DNA of 52,584 nt from 73-13 sp035555435 (lineage in GTDB: Bacteria; Actinomycetota; Actinomycetes; Actinomycetales; Microbacteriaceae), in the NCBI GenBank assembly GCA_035555435.1, contig DATMGN010000009.1, forward strand, positions 1 through 52,584, read 5' to 3'. A program made the position numbers and the translations under genes. Below are positions 24,574 to 32,237 of the stretch, piece by piece (the stretch's first letter is position 1; every line of letters begins with the position of its first letter). The notes under the pieces were generated by a model, which was given only the letters and a program-made list of their open reading frames with translations, was not told the origin of the DNA and searched no databases.

Positions 24574-26088
24574 ATGTCAGGCATGTCGGATGACAACGCT
24601 CAGCAGATCGTTACCAAGATCGCGGGCGATGGCGTTCCTCGCGCCGACGGCACCGCGGACCGGCGGTTCTTCGGCCAGCCTTGGCCGCTCGTGCACATCT
24701 TCGGGGTGGAGACCTGGGAGCGGTTCTCCTGGTACGGCATGCAGGCGATCCTGCTCTACTACATGTACTTCACGGTCGCGCAGGGCGGTCTCGGGATCGA
24801 CAGGACGACGGCGCTCGGCATCATGGGGGCCTACGGCGGCTCCGTATATCTGTCCACGATCCTCGCCGCGTGGATCTCCGACCGCGTGCTCGGCGCCGAG
24901 CGCACGCTCTTCTACTCGGCGATCGTCGTCGCGGTCGGCCACCTCGCGATGGCGGTGCTGCCGAGCGCGCCGGGCCTCGTCGTCGGCCTCATCCTCATCG
25001 CGATCGGCTCCGGCGGCGTCAAGTCGAACGCCAGCGCGATCGTCGGCAAGCTGTACGCGCCCGAGGACACCCGGCGCGACGCGGGCTTCTCCCTGTACTA
25101 CCTCGGCATCAACCTCGGCGGGTTTCTCGGCCCGTTGCTGACCGGGTGGCTGCAGACCTCGCTCGGCTTCCACATCGCGTTCGGCGCCGCCGCCGTCGGC
25201 ATGGGCATCGGGCTCGTGCAGTACTGGCTCGGGCGCAAGGGCCTGCCGGCGATCACGCACAGCGTGCCGAACCCGGTGAGCCGCTCGCGACTCTTCGCCT
25301 ACGGCGCCGTCGTCGTCGCGGTGTTCGGCGTCGTCATCCTGCTCATCGCGATGCAGATCCTCGACCTCGACGAGCTGCCGGAGACGATCACGATCATCGC
25401 CTCGCTCGCGGCGGTCGCGCTGTTCGCGGTCATCCTGTCGAGCCCGAGGATCACGCCGACGGAGCGCTCCCGGGTGTGGGCGTTCGTGCCCCTGTTCCTC
25501 GTCAACGTCGGCTTCTGGTCGGTCTACCTGCTGTCGTTCACGCTCGCCGCGGTCTACGGCAACGACCGGACGAACCTCGACCTGTTCGGCTGGCAGATGC
25601 CGCCGGCCTGGGTGCAGTCGATCAACCCGATCTTCATCCTCATCCTGTCGTCGTTCTTCGCGGCGTTGTGGACGAAGCTCGGCCGGCGGCAGCCGAACAC
25701 GCTCGTGAAGTGGGCGCTCGGCATCTTCTTCTGCGGGGTCGCGTACCTCCTCTTCCTGCCGTTCGTCAGCACGGGCGACCACGGGACGCCGCTGTGGGGC
25801 GTCGTCGTCATCATCTTCGTGTGGACGGTCGGTGAGCTGCTGTTCAGCCCGACGGGTCTGTCGCTCACGACGAAGCTCTCGCCGACGGCGTTCACGAGCC
25901 AGATGTTCGCGCTGTACTTCCTGTCGATGGCGATCGGCGGCGCGGTGTCCGGGGTGCTCGCGCAGCTCTACAACGAGAGCGACGAGACGCCCTACTTCGC
26001 GACGCTCGGGATCGCGACGCTCGTGCTCGGCGTCATCATGGTCGTCATCACGCCACTGTCGCTGCGCCTCATGAAGGGCGTCCGCTGA
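24574..26088 (+). CDS. POT-family proton-coupled di/tripeptide transporter
   Basis: 504 residues from ATG 24574 (ATG 24583 is possible and would remove three residues). The proton-coupling ExxERF motif is E46-F51 in FGVETWERFSWYGMQAILLYYM. The PTR2 segment FSLYYLGINLGGFLGPLLTGWL is present, and 12-14 helices fit the bacterial POT layout. It imports di- and tripeptides with protons. The stop TGA overlaps a likely CTG start of the next gene, so the two are probably coupled. Confidence 0.9.
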   Translation: MSGMSDDNAQQIVTKIAGDGVPRADGTADRRFFGQPWPLVHIFGVETWERFSWYGMQAILLYYMYFTVAQGGLGIDRTTALGIMGAYGGSVYLSTILAAWISDRVLGAERTLFYSAIVVAVGHLAMAVLPSAPGLVVGLILIAIGSGGVKSNASAIVGKLYAPEDTRRDAGFSLYYLGINLGGFLGPLLTGWLQTSLGFHIAFGAAAVGMGIGLVQYWLGRKGLPAITHSVPNPVSRSRLFAYGAVVVAVFGVVILLIAMQILDLDELPETITIIASLAAVALFAVILSSPRITPTERSRVWAFVPLFLVNVGFWSVYLLSFTLAAVYGNDRTNLDLFGWQMPPAWVQSINPIFILILSSFFAALWTKLGRRQPNTLVKWALGIFFCGVAYLLFLPFVSTGDHGTPLWGVVVIIFVWTVGELLFSPTGLSLTTKLSPTAFTSQMFALYFLSMAIGGAVSGVLAQLYNESDETPYFATLGIATLVLGVIMVVITPLSLRLMKGVR

Positions 26089-26633
26089 GCGCCCGCTTCG
26101 CCCACCGCCTCGCGAACACGCTCGATGCGAGCTACTCGCTGCTGACGATCGCGTTCTGCCTGATCATGATGATCGGGACGACGAGCGCGGTCCGCTACAC
26201 CTTCATCGAGGCGGCGCCGGATCGCGTCGAGATCCTCCAGACCGCGATCTACCTCGCGATCGCGTGGGGGGTCATCGATGCGGGGCTCGGGCTCGTGGCG
26301 AGCATCTTCGTGCAGGGGCGCGAGCGGCTCGCCGCGCGCCGCTCGGGGAGCACGCCGCCTGCGCTGCACCTGACTCGGGACGACTGGATGACGGCGCTCG
26401 CGTCGCTGTGCGCGACTCTGCTCGCGGCGCTGCCGGCGGCTGTACCGTTCGTCGTCCCGGCGCCGGTCGAGATCCTGGTGTGGATCTCGAACGCGATCGC
26501 GATCGCCGCGCTCTACTGGCTCGGCTGGTTCTGGGCCCGGTGGACGGATTTCCCGCGCTGGCTCGCGGGTCTCGGGATGGCGTGCATCGGCTGCGCCGCG
26601 GTCGCGGTGACGCTGTTGCTCGGCGTCGCGTGA
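26085..26633 (+). CDS. Four-helix membrane protein, probable CTG start
   Basis: 182 residues if started at CTG 26085, which overlaps the POT stop (CTGA) and has AAGGG 6 nt upstream. The first ATG (26166) would cut the protein inside its first membrane helix, TIAFCLIMMIGTTSAVRYTF. The 27 codons before it have the same G/C third positions as the rest and read SARFAHRLANTLDASYSLL. About four hydrophobic helices are visible, with a loop QGRERLAARRSG. I do not recognise the family. No in-frame ATG, GTG or TTG exists between the CTG and the upstream gene's body. Confidence 0.65.
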   Translation: MSARFAHRLANTLDASYSLLTIAFCLIMMIGTTSAVRYTFIEAAPDRVEILQTAIYLAIAWGVIDAGLGLVASIFVQGRERLAARRSGSTPPALHLTRDDWMTALASLCATLLAALPAAVPFVVPAPVEILVWISNAIAIAALYWLGWFWARWTDFPRWLAGLGMACIGCAAVAVTLLLGVA

Positions 26634-26667
26634 CCGGACTCGAAGCGGTGCGATAGATCACACTCCA

Positions 26668-26685
26668 AGTGCAGTATGCTGCACT
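26668..26685. promoter_or_regulatory. Operator over the XRE-cupin promoter
   Basis: AGTGCAG-TATG-CTGCACT is a perfect palindrome with 7-bp arms. The -10 TATGCT (26675-26680) lies inside it, 8 nt before ATG 26689, so a protein bound here would block transcription of the regulator and its exporter. Confidence 0.65.
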
Positions 26686-26688
26686 CCC

Positions 26689-27291
26689 ATGGAGCCGGAC
26701 ACCTCGCAGCTCGCCTCGCTCATCGGCACGCGCGTGCGGCAGCGCCGCCGTTCGCGCGGCTGGACGCTCGACCAGCTGTCGCAGAACGCCGGCGTCAGCC
26801 GTCGCATGATCGTCAGCATCGAGCAGGGCGCGGTCAACCCGAGCCTCGGGACCCTCCTGCGGATCAGCGAGGCGCTCGGCGTCGGACTGCCCGCCCTCGT
26901 CGAGCCATCCGCCGGGCAGGCCGCGCGCGTCACGCGGGCGGGAGACGGCATGCCGCTGTGGACCGGCGAGGCGGGCGGGCGCGGTCTGCTCGTCGCGAGC
27001 GCCGATGACGACGGCGCGTTCGAGCTGTGGAACTGGACGCTCGGCCCCGGGGACACCCGCACGAGCGAGCCCCACACGAGCGGTACGAGGGAGCTCATCC
27101 AGGTGCACGAGGGGACGCTCGTGGTCGAGATCGACGGCGAGCCCGAGACGCTCGAAGCCGGCGACGCGATCGCGTTCTCGGGGGACGCCCCGCACTCCTA
27201 CACGAACCGGTCCGCGGCGCCCGTCCGCTTCTCGCTCGCCGTCCGCGAGCCGATCGCCCCCGGGGCCCGTCCGAGCGGCCGACATGCCTGA
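26689..27291 (+). CDS. XRE-cupin transcriptional regulator
   Basis: 200 residues. The HTH_3 domain is at ~10-65: LIGTRVRQRRRSRGWTLDQL, then AGVSRRMIVSIEQGAVNPSLGTLLRIS. The cupin domain is at ~100-190: HTSGTRELIQVHEGTLVVEIDG and GDAIAFSGDAPHSYTN. Such regulators often bind amino acids or related small molecules in the cupin. The ATG of the EamA exporter lies within its last codons, so they are coupled, and exporter induction is the probable output. The promoter palindrome points to autoregulation. Confidence 0.88.
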   Translation: MEPDTSQLASLIGTRVRQRRRSRGWTLDQLSQNAGVSRRMIVSIEQGAVNPSLGTLLRISEALGVGLPALVEPSAGQAARVTRAGDGMPLWTGEAGGRGLLVASADDDGAFELWNWTLGPGDTRTSEPHTSGTRELIQVHEGTLVVEIDGEPETLEAGDAIAFSGDAPHSYTNRSAAPVRFSLAVREPIAPGARPSGRHA

Positions 27292-28171
27292 CCGGACCCC
27301 GACCCGCTTGGCGCGGCTCGGCGACGCGATCCCGCCGTGGACGCTCGCGGTCACGGCGATGCTGTCCGTCCAGCTCGGCTCCGCGCTCTCGGTCGGACTC
27401 ATCGACGTCGTCGGGGCGGGCGGGACGGCCTGGCTGCGACTGACCGCGGGCGCCGTCATCTTCCTCGTCATCGCACGGCCACCGCTGCGCTCGATCCGCA
27501 GGCGCGATGTGCTCCCCCTCACGGGCCTCGGCGTCGCGACGGGACTCATGACGATCGCGTTCCTCGCGGCGATCGAGCGGATCCCGCTCGGCACCGCGGT
27601 CGCGATCGAGTTCCTCGGCCCGCTCACCGTCGCGGCCGTGCACAGCCGTCGGGCGATCGCGCTCCTCTGGCCCGCGCTCGCACTCGTCGGCGTCGTCCTG
27701 CTCACCGAGCCGTGGCAGGCGCACTTCGACCTCGTCGGGATCGGGTTCGCGGCCCTCGCCGGCGCCGGCTGGGGCGGCTACATCGTGCTCACGCAGCGGG
27801 TCGGCGACCGCTTCACGGGCATCCGCGCCCTGTCGATCACGATCCCGATCGCCGCACTCACCGCCGCGATCGTCGGCGTCCCCCAGGCCGTCGGCCACAT
27901 CACGCTCGAGGTCGTCGGGATCGCGATCGGCCTCGCCCTGCTGCTGCCAGTGGTGCCGTTCGCGCTCGAGATGCTCGCGCTGCGCCGAATGAACCCGAAT
28001 GCCTTCGGCACCCTGATGGCGGTCGAGCCGGCGATCGGCCTGCTCCTCGGGCTCGTCGTCCTCGCGCAGCTGCCGTCGATCCTGCAGGTCGCCGGGATCG
28101 CGCTCGTCGTCCTCGCGGGCGCCGCGGCCCAGCGCACCGCGCGTCGAACGCCGTCAGGGAAGCTCGAATAA
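27284..28171 (+). CDS. EamA/DMT-family exporter (RhtA-like)
   Basis: 295 residues from ATG 27284, which overlaps the end of the regulator gene by 8 nt. Ten helices in two EamA repeats. The segments GAGGTAWLRLTAGAVIFL, AIERIPLGTAVAIEFLGPLTVA and LRRMNPNAFGTLMAVEPAIGLLLG match the RhtA threonine/homoserine exporter branch of the family. Export of an amino acid sensed by the cupin regulator is a reasonable inference. The tRNA-Leu gene starts 4 nt after the stop, on the other strand. Confidence 0.87.
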   Translation: MPDRTPTRLARLGDAIPPWTLAVTAMLSVQLGSALSVGLIDVVGAGGTAWLRLTAGAVIFLVIARPPLRSIRRRDVLPLTGLGVATGLMTIAFLAAIERIPLGTAVAIEFLGPLTVAAVHSRRAIALLWPALALVGVVLLTEPWQAHFDLVGIGFAALAGAGWGGYIVLTQRVGDRFTGIRALSITIPIAALTAAIVGVPQAVGHITLEVVGIAIGLALLLPVVPFALEMLALRRMNPNAFGTLMAVEPAIGLLLGLVVLAQLPSILQVAGIALVVLAGAAAQRTARRTPSGKLE

Positions 28172-28175
28172 TCGG

Positions 28176-28258
28176 TGCGCAAGGTGGGACTTGAACCCAC
28201 ACGCCCTCTCGGGCACACGGACCTGAACCGTGCGCGTCTGCCATTTCGCCACTTGCGC
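28176..28258 (-). tRNA. tRNA-Leu (anticodon CAG)
   Basis: On the minus strand the acceptor stem is GCGCAAG / CTTGCGC with discriminator A. The anticodon arm is CGGTTCAGGTCCG with anticodon CAG. The long variable arm marks a class II tRNA, and the T arm reads GTGGGTTCAAGTCCCAC. The total is 83 nt and CCA is not encoded. No integrase gene or attachment-site duplication is seen beside it. Confidence 0.95.
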
Positions 28259-28364
28259 GTGAACGATCGAGATTACCACCCCGCAGACCCCGAGCGCCCT
28301 CCGGTCCAGGCGCAGAGCCCTCGGCTACCCTTAGTCGCGGTCACCGGACGGACATGGGAGTGGC

Positions 28365-29045
28365 GTGGGACTTCTCGACAGCTTCGAACGCGGGCTTGAG
28401 CGCGCGGTCAACGGCGCGTTCGCGAAGACGTTCAAGTCCGGCGTGCAGCCCGTGGAGATCTCGGCGGCGCTGCGCCGCGAGCTCGACACGAAGGCGGCGA
28501 TCGTCTCGCGCGACCGCATCCTCGTGCCCAACGAGTTCACGGTCCGCCTCTCGACCGTCGACCACGAGCGCATCACCGCGATCGGCGCGCCGCTCGTGAG
28601 TGAGCTCACCGAGCTCGTGCAGCGGCACGCCGTCGCGCAGCGCTACTCCTTCCCCGGCGGGATCGACATCCGCTTCATCGCCGACCCCGCGCTCTCGCAG
28701 GGCATGATCGACGTCCGTTCCGCGAGCATCGAGGGCGGCGTCGACTGGACGCCCGTGCTCGAGATCGCCGGCGTGCGGCACGAGCTGCGCATCGGCCGGA
28801 CCGTCATCGGGCGCGGCAGCGACGCCGACATCACCGTCGACGACACGGGCATCTCCCGCAAGCACGTCGAGGTGATCTGGGACGGCAAGCGCGCGCAGGT
28901 GGGCGACCTCGGATCGACGAACGGCGCTCGCCTCGACGGCAAACCGGTCAAGAAGGCCCTGCTGGAGCCCGACTCCGTCATCGACATCGGCCGCACGCGC
29001 ATCGTCTACCGGCTCCTCGCACGGTCGGCAGGTGGCGGCCGATGA
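28365..29045 (+). CDS. fhaA: FhaA: DUF3662 and FHA domain signalling protein
   Basis: 226 residues from GTG 28365; an ATG at 28354 is out of frame. The N-terminal DUF3662 domain runs over residues ~1-115 (MGLLDSFERGLERAVNGAFAKTFKSGVQPVEI). The C-terminal FHA domain has GRGSDADITVDDTGISRKHVEV and DLGSTNGARLDG, the phosphothreonine-binding loops. It reads phosphorylation by PknA/PknB and in mycobacteria links them to the peptidoglycan flippase MviN. It overlaps fhaB by 4 nt and begins the conserved signalling operon. Mycobacterial FhaA is longer, with a linker that is mostly absent here. Confidence 0.93.
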   Translation: MGLLDSFERGLERAVNGAFAKTFKSGVQPVEISAALRRELDTKAAIVSRDRILVPNEFTVRLSTVDHERITAIGAPLVSELTELVQRHAVAQRYSFPGGIDIRFIADPALSQGMIDVRSASIEGGVDWTPVLEIAGVRHELRIGRTVIGRGSDADITVDDTGISRKHVEVIWDGKRAQVGDLGSTNGARLDGKPVKKALLEPDSVIDIGRTRIVYRLLARSAGGGR

Positions 29046-29569
29046 GCGAACTCACCTACATGCTGCTGAAGTTCGGCTTCCTTGCGCTCATGTGGGTCTT
29101 CGTCTTCGCGGTCGTGTACGCGCTGCGCTCGGACCTCTTCGGCCAGCGCATCCGCAAGGTGGTGGCCCGCGCGCGCGAGGAGCAGGTGACCGGGCGCGCG
29201 GGCGCCCCCGCGGCGCGTGCCCCGCGCGCGGCCGGCGCCGCGGAGCGGCCGACGCTCCCCGCCCCGGCCCCGGGCGAGATGGCACGCCGGCTCGTCGTCA
29301 CCGACGGTCCGAAGAGCGGGCTGGAGATCGAGCTGCCCGACGAGGAGCTCACGATCGGCCGTTCGAGCGACTCGGGCCTCGTCATCCGCGACGACTTCAC
29401 GTCGAGCCGCCACGCGCGCCTGCTCAACTGGCCGAACGGCTGGGTCATCCAGGACCTCGACTCGACGAACGGCACCTTCCTCGCCGGCACGCGCGTCCAC
29501 TCGCCGACCCCCGTGCCGCTGCGCACCCCCATCACGATCGGCACCTCGACCTTCGAGCTCCGGGACTGA
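29042..29569 (+). CDS. fhaB: FhaB/FipA: membrane-anchored FHA protein
   Basis: 175 residues. An N-terminal membrane helix (MLLKFGFLALMWVFVFAVVYALR) is followed by an Ala/Pro linker and an FHA domain at ~80-170: LTIGRSSDSGLVIRDDFTSSRHARL and DLDSTNGTFLAG. Thr in ERPTLPAP at the linker is in the right place for a kinase target. In mycobacteria FipA links FtsZ and the division machinery to PknA under stress. ATGA overlap with fhaA; pstP starts 3 nt after. Confidence 0.93.
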   Translation: MSELTYMLLKFGFLALMWVFVFAVVYALRSDLFGQRIRKVVARAREEQVTGRAGAPAARAPRAAGAAERPTLPAPAPGEMARRLVVTDGPKSGLEIELPDEELTIGRSSDSGLVIRDDFTSSRHARLLNWPNGWVIQDLDSTNGTFLAGTRVHSPTPVPLRTPITIGTSTFELRD

Positions 29570-29572
29570 GGC

Positions 29573-30829
29573 GTGACGACCACGCACGCGCACGCGGTCT
29601 CCGACGTCGGACTCGCCCGGTCCAACAATCAGGACTCGGGCTACTCCGGCCGCGGGCTGTACGTCGTCGCGGACGGCATGGGCGGGCACGCGGGCGGGGA
29701 CGTCGCCTCGGCGATCGCGATCCGCGGGCTCGCGGCGCTCGATCGCGGCTACGACTCCGCGCCGGAGGCGGAGAACGCGATCCGCCGCGGCTTCGTGGAG
29801 GCGCAGGAGGCGATCGCCGACATGGTCGCCGAGCATCCGGAGCTCGCGGGGATGGGGACGACGGTCTCGGCGCTCGCGCTCGTCGGCGACCTCGCCGTCA
29901 TCGCGCACATCGGCGACTCCCGCATCTACCGGCTGCGCGACGGCGCCCTCGAGCAGATGACGAGCGACCATACGTTCGTCCAGCGGCTCGTGGAGACCGG
30001 TCGCATCACGCCCGAGGAGGCGGCGCACCACCCGCGCCGCTCCGTGCTCATGCGGGTGCTCGGCGACATCGACCAGGTCCCGGAGGTCGACTCCGAGATC
30101 GTCGAGACGCGGCCCGGCGACCGGTGGATGCTCTGCTCCGACGGGCTCTCGAGCTACGTGAGCGAAGCCGACATCCGCCGCGCGCTGCAGTCGCGGCCGA
30201 CCCCCGAGGCGGCGGCCGAGCAGTTGCTGCGCGACGCGCTCGGCGTCGGCGCACCCGACAACGTGACGATCGTCGTCGTCGACATCGCGGCCGACGGCGC
30301 GGCGACGGCGCTCTCCGACGGGTCGCGCGCGCCGCAGACGGTCGGCTCGGCGGCGGGCCCCGTCGAGTTCCCGGCACCGCGCACCCGCAGCCACACGCGC
30401 CTCCCGGCGCTGCTGCGCCACCCGCTGCGCCCCGCGCCGATCGAGGACTCGCACTTCGAGCCGGAGACGGACGAGTACCTCGCCGCGCTCGTCACGGAGG
30501 ATCGCCGGCGGCTGCGGCGTCGCCGCGCCGTCGCGATCACGCTCATCCTCGTCGCGATCGCGATCGTCGTGTCGGGGCTCTGGCTCGCCTACCAGTGGAC
30601 CCAGTCGCGCTTCTTCGTCGGACCGCAGGACGGCTACGTCGCCGTGTTCCAGGGCGTGCAGCAGGACCTCGGGCCCATCTCGCTGCACCACCTCGCCTAC
30701 AAGACGGACATCCGGCTCGACGCCCTCCCGACCTTCCGCCGCGAGGGCGTCGAGCGCACCATCAGCCTCGGGAGCCTCGCAGAGGCCGACGCGACCGTGA
30801 AGGAGCTGCGCAGTGCCGCGCGGGAGTAG
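29573..30829 (+). CDS. pstP: PstP: membrane PP2C Ser/Thr phosphatase
   Basis: 418 residues from GTG 29573. The cytoplasmic PP2C domain covers ~1-240, with metal-site motifs VADGMGGHAGGD, GTTVSALALVGDLAVIAHIGDSR and GAPDNVTIVVVD. A linker, one membrane helix (~320-342, VAITLILVAIAIVVSGLWLAYQW) and a short extracellular domain follow. It is the only phosphatase seen opposing PknA/PknB in the block. RodA starts 4 nt after the stop. Confidence 0.94.
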   Translation: MTTTHAHAVSDVGLARSNNQDSGYSGRGLYVVADGMGGHAGGDVASAIAIRGLAALDRGYDSAPEAENAIRRGFVEAQEAIADMVAEHPELAGMGTTVSALALVGDLAVIAHIGDSRIYRLRDGALEQMTSDHTFVQRLVETGRITPEEAAHHPRRSVLMRVLGDIDQVPEVDSEIVETRPGDRWMLCSDGLSSYVSEADIRRALQSRPTPEAAAEQLLRDALGVGAPDNVTIVVVDIAADGAATALSDGSRAPQTVGSAAGPVEFPAPRTRSHTRLPALLRHPLRPAPIEDSHFEPETDEYLAALVTEDRRRLRRRRAVAITLILVAIAIVVSGLWLAYQWTQSRFFVGPQDGYVAVFQGVQQDLGPISLHHLAYKTDIRLDALPTFRREGVERTISLGSLAEADATVKELRSAARE

Positions 30830-30833
30830 TGGC

Positions 30834-32237
30834 GTGAGCTCGCTCACCGGCGCGATCGTGGTGAAGCTGCGCAAGCCCGCACGGTTGCGCAATCTCGAGG
30901 TGCCGCTGCTGCTCGGCGCGATCGCGCTGACCGTCGGTGCGATCGCACTCGTCGACGTGGGCACGGGCGCCGCGTTCGACGCGACGCTCGGCTGGGAGCT
31001 CGTCGCACTCGTCGTGCTGCTCATCGTCCTGCACATCGTGCTGCGCGTCACCGCTCCCGACGCCGACCCGTTCGTCATGCCGATCGCCGTGACGCTCGGC
31101 GGCATCGGGATCGCCGAGATCCACCGGCTCGACATCGCGAACGGCCTGAGCGGCTGGGACGCGTACGCGAACCGGCAGGTGATGTGGACGGCGATCGCGC
31201 TCGCACTCGCGATCGTGACGCTGCTCGTGATCCGCAACCATCGCGTTCTGGCCCGCTATCGCTACCTCGCGATGCTGGTCGGCATCGTGCTGCTCGTCCT
31301 GCCGATGCTCCCCGGCATCGGCAAGGAGGTCAACGGCGCGCGCCTGTGGGTCGAGCTCGGGCCCATGTCGTTCCAGCCGGGCGAGTTCGCGAAGGTCGCG
31401 CTCGCGATCTTCTTCGCCGGCTACCTCGTCACCGCGCGAGAGTCGCTCTCGATGGTCGGCACCCGCTTCCTCGGCATGCGCCTGCCGCGCGCTCGCGACC
31501 TCGGACCGATCCTCGTCGTCTTCGCCGCCTCGATGGTCGTCCTCGTCGTCCAGCGCGACCTCGGCACCGCGCTCCTCTACTTCGGCCTCTTCCTCGGCAT
31601 GCTCTACGTCGCGACGGGCCGGCTCAGCTGGATCGTCCTCGGCCTCGTGCTCTTCGTCGGCGGCGCGCTCATCGCGAGCCGGCTCCTCGGCTACGTCGGC
31701 AGCCGGTTCGCCTCCTGGCTCGACGCGTTCAACCCGGAGCACTTCGAGGCGATCGGCGGCAGCTATCAGCTCGTCGTCGGCATGTTCGGCCTGTCGGCGG
31801 GCGGCATGTTCGGCACGGGCCTCGGCCGCGGTCGGCCCGACATCACGCCGCTCGCCGAGAGCGACTTCATCATGGCGGCGCTCGGCGAGGAGCTCGGCCT
31901 CGTGGGGCTCTTCGCGATCCTCGCGCTGCTGCTCCTTTTCGTCGGCCGCGCATTCCGGATCGGCTTCTCCGGGACGGACGACTTCGGCCGCCTGCTCGCC
32001 GTCGGCCTCGGCTTCGCGTTCGCGCTCCAGGTCTTCGTCGTCGTCGGCGGCGTGACCCGGATCATCCCGCTGACAGGACTGACGACCCCGTTCCTCGCCG
32101 CGGGCGGCTCGTCGCTCGTCGCGAACTGGATCATCGTCGCCCTGCTGCTGCGCCTCTCCGACGGCATCCGCTCGGGGCCCCGCTTCGTCATCGAGTCCGA
32201 GACGGGCGACCAGCCGAGGCTGGTGGTGGGCGCATGA
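30834..32237 (+). CDS. rodA: SEDS-family peptidoglycan glycosyltransferase (RodA/FtsW)
   Basis: 467 residues from GTG 30834, which has GGGAG 7 nt upstream; GTG 30813 is in frame but lies inside pstP. Ten helices. SEDS hallmarks are GKEVNGARLWVELGPMSFQPGEFAKVALAIF, VVLVVQRDLGTALLYFGLFL, and the C-terminal TGLTTPFLAAGGSSLVANW. The conserved Asp in QRDLG is thought to be catalytic. It polymerises lipid II into glycan strands with its partner PBP, encoded next (ATGA overlap). Confidence 0.93.
   Translation: MSSLTGAIVVKLRKPARLRNLEVPLLLGAIALTVGAIALVDVGTGAAFDATLGWELVALVVLLIVLHIVLRVTAPDADPFVMPIAVTLGGIGIAEIHRLDIANGLSGWDAYANRQVMWTAIALALAIVTLLVIRNHRVLARYRYLAMLVGIVLLVLPMLPGIGKEVNGARLWVELGPMSFQPGEFAKVALAIFFAGYLVTARESLSMVGTRFLGMRLPRARDLGPILVVFAASMVVLVVQRDLGTALLYFGLFLGMLYVATGRLSWIVLGLVLFVGGALIASRLLGYVGSRFASWLDAFNPEHFEAIGGSYQLVVGMFGLSAGGMFGTGLGRGRPDITPLAESDFIMAALGEELGLVGLFAILALLLLFVGRAFRIGFSGTDDFGRLLAVGLGFAFALQVFVVVGGVTRIIPLTGLTTPFLAAGGSSLVANWIIVALLLRLSDGIRSGPRFVIESETGDQPRLVVGA

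Noticed and set aside
28176..28258. tRNA-Leu as an integration site of a genomic island
   Set aside because: No integrase, no direct repeat of the tRNA end and no change of composition on either side.
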